In this document: positions 24,211-30,672 of the stretch, one piece after another
How the letters are laid out: each line of letters starts with the position of its first letter
Position numbering within the stretch: the first letter of the stretch is position 1
Source of the DNA: RGIG5612 sp045616165
Lineage (GTDB): Bacteria; Bacillota; Clostridia; Lachnospirales; Lachnospiraceae
Length of the DNA: 30,672 nt
Direction: 5' to 3'
Assembly: GCA_045616165.1 (NCBI GenBank)
Contig: JAZLGF010000039.1
Location: 1 to 30,672 of the forward strand
Notes under the pieces: generated by a model
What the model saw: only the letters and a program-made list of their open reading frames with translations
Told to the model about the DNA's origin: nothing
The model's database searches: none
Made by a program: the position numbers and the translations under genes

Positions 24211-24710
24211 TGAGTAAGAAATATATTATTTTTGCAGGTTGTAACGGCGTCGGTAAAAGCACATTGTTTCAAACTTGCTCTTGTTTGCGTGACATGCCTC
24301 GAATAAATATGGATGAAATCGTAAAAGATTTTGGTAGTTGGAAAAATAAAGCCGACATAATTAAAGCTGGAAAAAAAGCTGTTAGTCTTATAAATTATTA
24401 TCTAGACTCAGGAATTTCATTCACACAAGAGACAACTCTTTGTGGCAATTCTATTCTTAATAATATCGAAAAAGCCTACACTCTTGGTTACGAAATCATT
24501 ATATATTTTGTTACTGTTGATTCGGCCGATATAGCTATAGAAAGAATTAAAGCGCGTGTTAAAGCGGGAGGCCATGGCATAAATGAATCTGATGTCCGAA
24601 GACGCTTTAATGAATCTAAAAGTAATTTGAAGAAAGTCTTAAGATATTGCAAAGAGGTTAATCTTTTTGATAATACCACCAAAATGGTGTGGGTTAAAAA
24701 AATTAAATAA
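24210..24710 (+). CDS. Zeta-toxin-like P-loop kinase
   Basis: 166 residues. Walker A GCNGVGKST (10-18), NMDE (33-36) matching the zeta-family acid segment, QETT (73-76), and RVKAGGHGINESDVRRRF (116-133), which matches the GGH...RR region of zeta toxins and related small kinases. Characterised zeta toxins phosphorylate UDP-N-acetylglucosamine and block wall synthesis. This one is shorter than typical forms, so it may act on another substrate. The start overlaps the upstream stop; AGGGAG at 24193-24198 is the likely ribosome site. Confidence 0.75.
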   Translation: MSKKYIIFAGCNGVGKSTLFQTCSCLRDMPRINMDEIVKDFGSWKNKADIIKAGKKAVSLINYYLDSGISFTQETTLCGNSILNNIEKAYTLGYEIIIYFVTVDSADIAIERIKARVKAGGHGINESDVRRRFNESKSNLKKVLRYCKEVNLFDNTTKMVWVKKIK

Positions 24711-24738
24711 AACCGGATGCTTTTTACACATCCGGTTT
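24710..24738. terminator. Bidirectional terminator between the zeta-like gene and surface gene C
   Basis: Stem AAACCGGATG (24710-24719) with CATCCGGTTT (24729-24738). T-rich sequence follows on both strands, so it can end both convergent units. Confidence 0.88.
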
Positions 24739-24774
24739 ACTTATATTTCTCAAATCTTATTTAGTTCATGTTAC

Positions 24775-27171
24775 TTATCTGTAAGTTTTCTTCTTAAACA
24801 TAAGCACTGCTAAAGCAATAATTGCAAGAAGTGCAACTCCACCTAATCCTACAAACAACATAGCATTGTTATGATCGCCTGTGTCAGGAGCACCTTCTAC
24901 CCAGATAGCTTTTACTTCGGTAGCTTTAGAAATAGTTATTTCATTTCCAGGAGCATATTCTGTGGACTCTATTTTCCATGCTTTAAATTTCTTATTTGCT
25001 GGAGCTGTAAAGCCACACTCTGGGAGTTTATAATTTCCGCCTTCTTCGATATATGTTGATTCCATTTCTCCGCTTCCACCATTAGCATCAAATTTTACTT
25101 CTACGAAACGTTTTTCTGCTAAAAGTTTAAGTTCTGAAAATTGAAGAATCTGAACTGTTACTATATAACCATCGTTATCATTTCCTTCGCACTTAAATGT
25201 TTTCTTTGCAAATGATGCCTCGTTACCTTTTGTAAATGCCTCGTTGATTCCGTCTCCTCTTATATGTACAATCTGTGCTGGTTCAAATTTTGAACCTACT
25301 TTTACATTAATAGCTTTATTAGTTGTTTTTGATAAATAATCATTATCAATTTTTACAACTTCAGATGAGAGAACAACTCCATCATTTGTAATGGCTTTAA
25401 CCGTTGCATAAGGTGTAAGTTCAAAATCAATTTCCTTTTTTGTCTCGTCTAATGATTGCTTTGTTGCGCATGCTGTCACAATTGCTTCAACTGTAATTTC
25501 TACGTCAACCTGTTTCGCATCACTTACAACCGTAGGGTCTAATTCACCTTGTTTTTCTTCATCTTTTGCCACATCAGAAATGAACTTGTCCCTATTTTCT
25601 TCCAATGCGTCAGCCACTCCCGAAACCTTCATATCTTCAATGATGCCTTTTGCTACTTGAATCTCCTCTTCATCTGTTATTTTTTCATCGATAACTGTTT
25701 CAGGTAAATTTTCAATAATTGTTCTGCCTTGGTCAGAATCATCTTTTTCTTTAGGAACTACTTCATAAGGATAGTCTTTATTATCTGATGCTATTACCTT
25801 ATATCCATCTGCTACATACATTATTGGATTAATATTATATTTACCCTTAATTAACTGTCGTTCATTAAGTCCTGCATTATTTGATCCTGCATCCAATCCT
25901 ACAATATAATGATATGCTGAATCATTTATATTTGCAGCTTTACAATCTGCTGCCAGATATGTTGGATTTGGTTCTTGTGTAAAAAGTCCTGCTGCAATGC
26001 TTGGTTTTATATTAGTAATAGAAGTGTTAAATTCTGTAGCTTTACCAGTTGCTGCAAATTTACCACCTGTAATATTTATCTTTACATCCTCACCTGCTGA
26101 AGGATCTTGTAAATCAGTTGCATAAACAGCTTTGCCACCAGTTCCTTTTGATGTAAATGTACCACCCGCAATATCTATTGTTATTGGATAATTAGTCGTA
26201 TGTTGTGATGCGCCAACAGCAACGCCTCTAAGTGTTCTTCCGTTATTATTAGGACTCTCGGAAAATTGTTGTTCTGCAGTTACTATCGCTGAATTTGGTT
26301 TTCCATCAACTAAAGCTGGGATAATTAAACTTCCAGCACGCATTTCAATACCTGTTCCACCAATAATTGTTCCACCATTAACTACAAGCGTTCCTTTACC
26401 AGGATGATAGATTGCATTATTATCGCGATCAACACAATCAACAGTTCCTCCATTTATTATCATCGTGCTTTCGCCAGGATTAGAACCATTGTTAAGCAAT
26501 GGGGTGCCATTAGCTTTAACATCACCGCTGTTAATCACAATTTTTCCATAACTTTGAGCAAATATACCATATACATATCCTTCTACCGTACCGCCATCAA
26601 CTGTTACTATATTTGCTGTATCCGCATTTGCCGAATCGCCTGCACGAACAGCCGCATCTCTAGAAGATGTACTTTTTACCAAAGCGCCCTTGCCAATCGT
26701 CAATGAATTGGAATTATTATACATCGCAACTCCATCACCAGTACTTTGTATCGTGACATATTCAAGATTCACTGATGAATTACCGTACTGCATAATTGCA
26801 CCATAAGATGATGCATAATTATTTATTATCTTAGAAGTATTACTTTTTTTGCTGTCAATAATATTCATACTTGTATTTTGAACGACAAATGCACCATAGC
26901 CATAGCTTCCTTCTATGCAATAACCATTTAAATCAAGTGTGAAATCAATCTTTGGCCATGAAACATAACTTTTCCCACTATTCTCACTGGTATTTTCTAA
27001 CAATTGAATTGTATCCCCGTCAGTTGCATTACTAATTGCTAAAGCCAATGTTGCATACTCTGTTCCCGTTCTTGTATTTTTGGCAACATTATTATCTGCC
27101 AATGCTGTTATTGGTAGCAATGATAAAATCATAACTACACTTAACAAGCCAGCTAATAATTTCTTTCTCAT
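24775..27171 (-). CDS. Large surface protein C (beta-helix-like, sortase-type anchor)
   Basis: 798 residues. Signal peptide (about 1-25, ending ITALA), then TEYATLALAISNATDGDTIQ as in proteins A and B. A long run of INGG, VDGG or VNGG turns (about 190-400) suggests a right-handed beta-helix. After an acidic spacer comes a domain shared with protein D (about 500-680), then one InlB B-repeat/Flg_new module (about 685-755, KFDANGGSGEMESTYIEEGG, FKAW, IW). The C-terminus APDTGD, hydrophobic segment and FKKKTYR tail resembles a sortase signal. The last 100 or so bases are nearly identical to the end of gene D. AGGAGG lies seven bases before the ATG. Biological role unknown; host-surface or glycan adhesion is a guess. 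Confidence 0.82.
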   Translation of the reverse strand: MRKKLLAGLLSVVMILSLLPITALADNNVAKNTRTGTEYATLALAISNATDGDTIQLLENTSENSGKSYVSWPKIDFTLDLNGYCIEGSYGYGAFVVQNTSMNIIDSKKSNTSKIINNYASSYGAIMQYGNSSVNLEYVTIQSTGDGVAMYNNSNSLTIGKGALVKSTSSRDAAVRAGDSANADTANIVTVDGGTVEGYVYGIFAQSYGKIVINSGDVKANGTPLLNNGSNPGESTMIINGGTVDCVDRDNNAIYHPGKGTLVVNGGTIIGGTGIEMRAGSLIIPALVDGKPNSAIVTAEQQFSESPNNNGRTLRGVAVGASQHTTNYPITIDIAGGTFTSKGTGGKAVYATDLQDPSAGEDVKINITGGKFAATGKATEFNTSITNIKPSIAAGLFTQEPNPTYLAADCKAANINDSAYHYIVGLDAGSNNAGLNERQLIKGKYNINPIMYVADGYKVIASDNKDYPYEVVPKEKDDSDQGRTIIENLPETVIDEKITDEEEIQVAKGIIEDMKVSGVADALEENRDKFISDVAKDEEKQGELDPTVVSDAKQVDVEITVEAIVTACATKQSLDETKKEIDFELTPYATVKAITNDGVVLSSEVVKIDNDYLSKTTNKAINVKVGSKFEPAQIVHIRGDGINEAFTKGNEASFAKKTFKCEGNDNDGYIVTVQILQFSELKLLAEKRFVEVKFDANGGSGEMESTYIEEGGNYKLPECGFTAPANKKFKAWKIESTEYAPGNEITISKATEVKAIWVEGAPDTGDHNNAMLFVGLGGVALLAIIALAVLMFKKKTYR

Positions 27172-27215
27172 GATTTATCCTCCTATGTAAAAAAATAAAC
27201 CCACTAATCAATCTA

Positions 27216-27244
27216 ATTATATATATATATATATATTCAAGCAA
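27216..27244 (-). promoter_or_regulatory. Promoter of surface gene C with AT dinucleotide spacer
   Basis: Minus strand: TTGCTT (27239-27244), 17-base spacer, TATAAT (27216-27221). The overlapping TTGAAT (27235-27240) gives a spacing of only 13. The spacer is almost wholly an uninterrupted AT repeat (alternating tract 27218-27236). The leader is about 38 bases. Confidence 0.65.
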
Positions 27245-27356
27245 GTTTTTTACCATTAAAAAAAATCGGATGGGATGTCCTGCTTTTGAAGCTTTGATGC
27301 GGAAACTAGACTTCCCCTCCACCTGTCATTTTGTAATTATCGCTTGCTATACATTA

Positions 27357-27390
27357 CAAAAAAGGGGCTTCTCACCCGAGAAGCCCCTTT
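27357..27390 (-). terminator. Terminator of surface gene D
   Basis: A 13-bp stem, AAAGGGGCTTCTC (27361-27373) with GAGAAGCCCCTTT (27378-27390), loop of four. The minus strand continues in T. Confidence 0.92.
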
Positions 27391-27413
27391 GAAAATATTT
27401 TAGTTCATGTTAT

Positions 27414-29846
27414 TTATCTGTATGTTTTCTTCTTAAGCATAAGCACTGCTAAAGCAATAATTGCAAGAAGTGCAACTCCACCTAATCCTACAAACAACAT
27501 AGCATTGTTATGATCGCCTGTGTCTGGATTGTCTGGTGTTGCCTTATCTACCCAAACAGCCTTTACAGATAAATTATCTGAAACTGTTATTATGTCACCA
27601 GAAGCATATTCTTTTCCGCCAATAGACCATGCCTTGAACTCTTTTCCTAAAGGTGCGTTGAATCCATTTTTTGGAAGAGTGAATGTGCTTCCAACTTCAA
27701 CGCTTTTTGCTTCCATTTCTCCAGTTCCACCGTTTTTGTCAAATAAAACATTAACGTATTTTGATGTTCCTAAAAGTTGAACTTCTGAGAATTGTGTAAT
27801 TTCTAAAGTTACCACTTTATTTTTATATGTAAATGTTCTCTTTTCATATGACGGCTCTTTGCCCTCATTAAATGCTTCAATTTCACCATCTTCTCTGATA
27901 TGCAATACTTGTTCTGGCTTAAAATCGCAACCTAATTGAACCGTTATAGTTTTACTAGCGCTCATAGCTAAATACTTATTATCTACTTTAAGTTCCCCTG
28001 ATACTTGTTGCTCGCCCTCTTCGGATGTTGCTGTAATAACCGCATATGGTTTAAGTTCAAATACAATTTTCTTTTCTTCAGTTGCTTCCGTTTTAGTTTC
28101 AATTTCTTTTACTTCGGCCTTAACTGTAACTGCGATATCTATACATACTGCTTTTTCAACAAATTCTTTAACTAAGCCAGTATCTTGTTCTACTGCTTTC
28201 TTTACGATTTCATCTTTTCCTTTTTCGGTAATCGCACTTGCAACACCTGTTACAGATGTTTCTTTTAATGCTTTTTCAGCAGCTTCCTTCTCGCCCTCAT
28301 CCGTAATCTCTTCATTTACTTTTGTCTCAGTTGGTTTATCTACTACAATTTCTGCCTGCTCAGATTCTTGTGTTTCCTTAACAACTTCATAAGGACAATC
28401 AAGATCACCTGAGCCTTGAACTGTGTAACCTTCTGCTACGTATGCAAACGGATTAATTACAAATTTACCAGCTGTTAATTTTCCTTCTACAACTTCAACT
28501 GTTCCAGTTTTTCCTATTATATATGTATAGTTAGAAAGTAAATATGAAGAATATCCCGTTGCATGATACGCATCTTTTAACTTATTTCCATTATAAACTC
28601 CACAATTCATTGAAACATTAGTTGCGTCAGTGCTTTCATTTGGAGTTCCAACTGCAAAGCCATATCCTTTATTTTGCATGCTTGCAGTTGTAGGATTAAT
28701 CATAATAACAATGTCCGTATTTTTAATTGTAATATTTTTAGCCGTTGTATTAGCTTCAGCACTATTAGAACCTGCGCCTATACCAACATTCCAATACTCT
28801 TTGTTTGCTGATTGATGTCTTGTTTCAAGGCGTAACTTACCACCAGTAATACTAATATCTTCTGCATTAGCATACTGACCTCCACCAATTAATGCACCTC
28901 CTCCGGCTCCATCGAGGATTGTTATATCTCCGCCTGTAATACTAATATTTTTTCCGTTAGCATACTGGCCACCGCCAATACCGCCACGGCTTGTTTTAAG
29001 TTCTAATTTTCCGCCATTTATTGTAATGTTCTCGCCATATCCGTTTTGACCACCACCAATTGCAGCTCCATAACTTCCCTCAGCTTTTATTTCACCACCG
29101 TTAATAGTTATATTCTTTGCATAACCGTCTTGACCGCCGCCAATTGCAGCACCATAATCACTTTTTACGCTTATGCTTCCACCATTAATAGTTATTTCTT
29201 CAATGGAACCATACTGGCCACCACCAATACCTGCTTTATAACCGCTTGGAACTGAGTATCCTTTAAAACCACCATTAATAGTATATGTTCCACCATTAAT
29301 CTCTATCTTTGGACTTAATGCACTGGAATCACCGCCAATATGATTAGCAGTTAAAGAACCAGTTCCACCAAATGTAAGTTTAGCATTTGTTTCTGTAGCA
29401 TCTTCTCCGTAAATACTATCAACATTATTTGTTCCTAAGAGTGTAATATTTGCACTCTTTCCAGCCGGTATCAAAACTTCCTTTAATGCATTAACATTTT
29501 GTAATGTAATATTAGTATTATCTAAACTACTATCAACAGTAACAATCGCTTTTTCAGTTCTGCTAGAGGAATAATAATACGATCCACCACTACTAACGGT
29601 TAATCCACTTTTCTTCAATGTGTATTTATATACATAAAGAGAACCATTCAACGTACTATAATCACTAATTTTTACTTTTGTGTAGTCGTCACCTAAAACA
29701 GCCTCTTGACCCTCAGCTGTTAAAATTTTAAGAGTATCCCATTGATCAGGATCTGCTTCTGCTGGTAACGCTGCAAATGTCACCATTGGTAACATTGTTA
29801 AAATCATTGCAATACACAAAATACTAGCAAGAATTTTCTTTTTCAT
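27414..29846 (-). CDS. Large surface protein D with GGGQ repeats, sortase-type anchor
   Basis: 810 residues. Signal peptide (about 1-25, ending VTFA). The N-terminus differs from A-C and lacks the VAKIG module. Residues about 180-350 hold six or so repeats of the form NITINGGxI...GAAIGGGQ, a regular glycine-rich beta-helix. An acidic spacer and a domain shared with protein C follow (about 490-690), then an InlB B-repeat-like module (about 697-765, LFDKNGGTGEMEAKSVEVGS, FKAWSIGGKEY, AVW). The C-terminus NPDTGD, hydrophobic segment and LKKKTYR tail fits an NPxTG-type sortase signal. AGGAAGG precedes the ATG. Function unknown. Confidence 0.82.
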   Translation of the reverse strand: MKKKILASILCIAMILTMLPMVTFAALPAEADPDQWDTLKILTAEGQEAVLGDDYTKVKISDYSTLNGSLYVYKYTLKKSGLTVSSGGSYYYSSSRTEKAIVTVDSSLDNTNITLQNVNALKEVLIPAGKSANITLLGTNNVDSIYGEDATETNAKLTFGGTGSLTANHIGGDSSALSPKIEINGGTYTINGGFKGYSVPSGYKAGIGGGQYGSIEEITINGGSISVKSDYGAAIGGGQDGYAKNITINGGEIKAEGSYGAAIGGGQNGYGENITINGGKLELKTSRGGIGGGQYANGKNISITGGDITILDGAGGGALIGGGQYANAEDISITGGKLRLETRHQSANKEYWNVGIGAGSNSAEANTTAKNITIKNTDIVIMINPTTASMQNKGYGFAVGTPNESTDATNVSMNCGVYNGNKLKDAYHATGYSSYLLSNYTYIIGKTGTVEVVEGKLTAGKFVINPFAYVAEGYTVQGSGDLDCPYEVVKETQESEQAEIVVDKPTETKVNEEITDEGEKEAAEKALKETSVTGVASAITEKGKDEIVKKAVEQDTGLVKEFVEKAVCIDIAVTVKAEVKEIETKTEATEEKKIVFELKPYAVITATSEEGEQQVSGELKVDNKYLAMSASKTITVQLGCDFKPEQVLHIREDGEIEAFNEGKEPSYEKRTFTYKNKVVTLEITQFSEVQLLGTSKYVNVLFDKNGGTGEMEAKSVEVGSTFTLPKNGFNAPLGKEFKAWSIGGKEYASGDIITVSDNLSVKAVWVDKATPDNPDTGDHNNAMLFVGLGGVALLAIIALAVLMLKKKTYR
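28840..29260 (-). repeat. Imperfect in-frame repeats in surface gene D
   Basis: Units of about 60-75 bases coding for a GGGQ turn, an N-I-(T/S)-I-(N/T)-GG strand and a variable strand recur about six times. They are diverged at the DNA level but regular in protein sequence. Confidence 0.75.
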
Positions 29847-29899
29847 TTTTCGTCCTTCCTATTTTTATGAATAAATTACATATACAAAAAACCACGCTA

Positions 29900-29933
29900 A
29901 TTATAATATATATATATATATATATATATTCAA
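29900..29933 (-). promoter_or_regulatory. Promoter of surface gene D with long AT dinucleotide spacer
   Basis: Minus strand: TTGAAT (29928-29933) and TATAAT (29900-29905), separated by 22 bases consisting entirely of AT repeats (29906-29927). The flanks (TTGAAT; TATAAT followed by TAGCGTGGT) match the promoter of gene A, where the spacer is 16. At 22 bases the promoter should be weak, unless a TATATT within the tract (29905-29910, spacing 17) serves as -10. Confidence 0.65.
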
Positions 29934-29986
29934 GCATTTTTTATTTCTTAATTATTCTAATTGTGTATTAATTAATAGACTTAATT

Positions 29987-30018
29987 AAAAAAACAGAGGT
30001 GATTTTACCTCTGTTTTT
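29987..30018 (-). terminator. Terminator of the rRNA-tRNA transcript
   Basis: Stem AAACAGAGGT (29991-30000) with ACCTCTGTTT (30007-30016), then a T-run on the minus strand, directly after tRNA-Leu. Confidence 0.9.
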
Positions 30019-30023
30019 ATATA

Positions 30024-30107
30024 TGCCGCAGATCGGAATCGAACCGATACCGTATTGCTACGACAGGATTTTAAGTCCTGCGCGTCTGCCAGTTCCGCCA
30101 CTGCGGC
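30024..30107 (-). tRNA. tRNA-Leu (anticodon UAA)
   Basis: 84 bases with a long variable arm. Acceptor GCCGCAG/CTGCGGC, anticodon loop CTTAAAA reading UAA, T-loop GGTTCGATTCC. The 3' CCA is not encoded. Last gene of the cluster. Confidence 0.95.
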
Positions 30108-30136
30108 ATTTTTAACTTTTCAACCCCTTAGGGTAA

Positions 30137-30210
30137 TGGACCCTCAGGGACTCGAACCCGGGACCTACCGGTTATGAGCCGGTTGCTCTAACCAGCTGAG
30201 CTAAGGGTCC
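30137..30210 (-). tRNA. tRNA with CAU anticodon (Met elongator or lysidine Ile)
   Basis: 74 bases. Acceptor GGACCCT/AGGGTCC, anticodon loop CTCATAA reading CAU, discriminator A, no encoded CCA. The acceptor-to-anticodon sequence resembles both elongator Met and AUA-reading Ile2 tRNAs of Firmicutes. It is not an initiator, as the acceptor is fully paired. Identity depends on TilS modification. Confidence 0.9.
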
Positions 30211-30215
30211 AAAAA

Positions 30216-30288
30216 AGCCGATGGGGGGACTCGAACCCTCAACCTGCTGATTACAAATCAGCTGCTCTGCCAATTGAGCCACATCGGC
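30216..30288 (-). tRNA. tRNA-Thr (anticodon UGU)
   Basis: 73 bases. Acceptor GCCGATG/CATCGGC, anticodon stem CTGAT/ATCAG with UGU, discriminator U, no encoded CCA. Confidence 0.94.
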
Positions 30289-30322
30289 TTAAAAATTTTA
30301 AGTAAAAATATAAAATTTTCAA

Positions 30323-30394
30323 TGACTCCGACGAGAATCGAACTCGTGTTACCGCCGTGAAAGGGCGATGTCTTAACCGCTTGACCACGGAGCC
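30323..30394 (-). tRNA. tRNA-Glu (anticodon UUC)
   Basis: 72 bases. Acceptor GGCTCCG/CGGAGTC with one G.T pair, anticodon loop CTTTCAC reading UUC, T-loop AGTTCGATTCT. Confidence 0.95.
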
Positions 30395-30414
30395 ATAATC
30401 TCTTAAAAGAGAAA

Positions 30415-30486
30415 CGCTTCGAGTAGGGCTCGAACCTACAACCCCTCGGTTAACAGCCGAGTGCTCTACCATTGAGCTATCGAAGC
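30415..30486 (-). tRNA. tRNA-Asn (anticodon GUU)
   Basis: 72 bases. Acceptor GCTTCGA/TCGAAGC, anticodon GUU in CTGTTAA, discriminator G as usual for Asn. First tRNA after the 23S gene. Confidence 0.95.
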
Positions 30487-30592
30487 ATATTATTTTGTCA
30501 ACCTATCGAAGCACGTTCTATCAAACCAAAAAGAAATATCAAATGAAAAGTACGTGTCAAACGTCACATCAGTCTTTCCAATACGGCTTGTT

Positions 30593-30672
30593 GGTCAACT
30601 CCTCGACCTATTAGTATCAGTCAGCTACGTACATTACTGCACTTCCACCTCTGACCTATCAACCTTGTCGTC
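30593..30672 (-). rRNA. 23S ribosomal RNA, 3' end (partial)
   Basis: The minus strand reads GACGACAAGGTTGATAGGTC at the window edge and ends in TACTAATAGGTCGAGGAGTT followed by GACC. This is the conserved 3' terminal helix region of bacterial 23S rRNA. The gene continues beyond the window. The exact 3' end is set by comparison with Bacillus (ending near CTTAACC) and could be off by a few bases. The 106-base spacer to tRNA-Asn contains no 5S gene. Confidence 0.93.

Noticed and set aside
28840..29260. CRISPR array or noncoding tandem repeat
   Set aside because: The repeats are in frame within a long open reading frame, vary at wobble positions and encode a regular protein pattern.
30251..30472. 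Minus-strand ORF of 73 codons
   Set aside because: It runs across tRNA-Thr, Glu and Asn and is an artefact of tRNA sequence.
30487..30592. 5S rRNA gene
   Set aside because: The spacer is shorter than a 5S gene and lacks the conserved CCGAAC and loop C sequences.

Overview
The window looks like chromosomal DNA of a low-GC Gram-positive bacterium (Bacillota, most likely class Clostridia, plausibly a gut commensal). I base this on AT-rich codon use, strong AGGAGG ribosome binding sites, lipoprotein signal peptides, a YkuD-type L,D-transpeptidase, surface proteins with sortase-like C-terminal anchors, a guanine riboswitch upstream of xpt, and type II toxin-antitoxin loci. I cannot assign a genus.

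Layout. 1-417: a GC-rich, hairpin-rich block of unknown nature, then the asnS promoter. 418-3244: asnS and glnA, convergent, separated by a two-way terminator. 3458-4516: a PfoR-like PTS EIIC membrane protein on the minus strand. 4517-4921: an AT-rich intergenic region crowded with TGTCA/TGACA and DnaA-box-like motifs. 4922-9438: a tightly packed plus-strand run (lysoplasmalogenase-like membrane protein, RNase H, L,D-transpeptidase, three-gene SsuABC/TauABC-like importer). 9439-10052: hicAB-type toxin-antitoxin pair on the minus strand. 10268-11491: OFA-type MFS transporter. 11555-17151: a minus-strand purine salvage operon, xpt followed by a BMP-family nucleoside ABC importer, read from a promoter and guanine riboswitch at 17172-17384.

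17480-29930 is the accessory part. One small (198 aa) and four large (574-810 aa) secreted, membrane- or wall-anchored proteins lie on the minus strand. Between them on the plus strand are an AbrB-like/RelE-like toxin-antitoxin pair and a zeta-toxin-like pair, plus a 5'-truncated Rpn-family nuclease on the minus strand. The notable observation is that each of the four large surface genes has a simple-sequence repeat (an AT-dinucleotide tract in three, a run of nine G in one) lying between the -35 and -10 promoter elements. In related promoters the tract differs in length. This is the layout of phase-variable promoters, so the cluster is a candidate family of independently switching surface antigens or adhesins.

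29991-30672: on the minus strand, the 3' end of a 23S rRNA gene followed by tRNA-Asn, Glu, Thr, Met/Ile(CAU) and Leu, ending in a terminator, with no 5S gene between 23S and the tRNAs. If the rRNA operon is co-directional with replication, as is usual, the fork moves right to left here and most minus-strand genes are on the leading strand.
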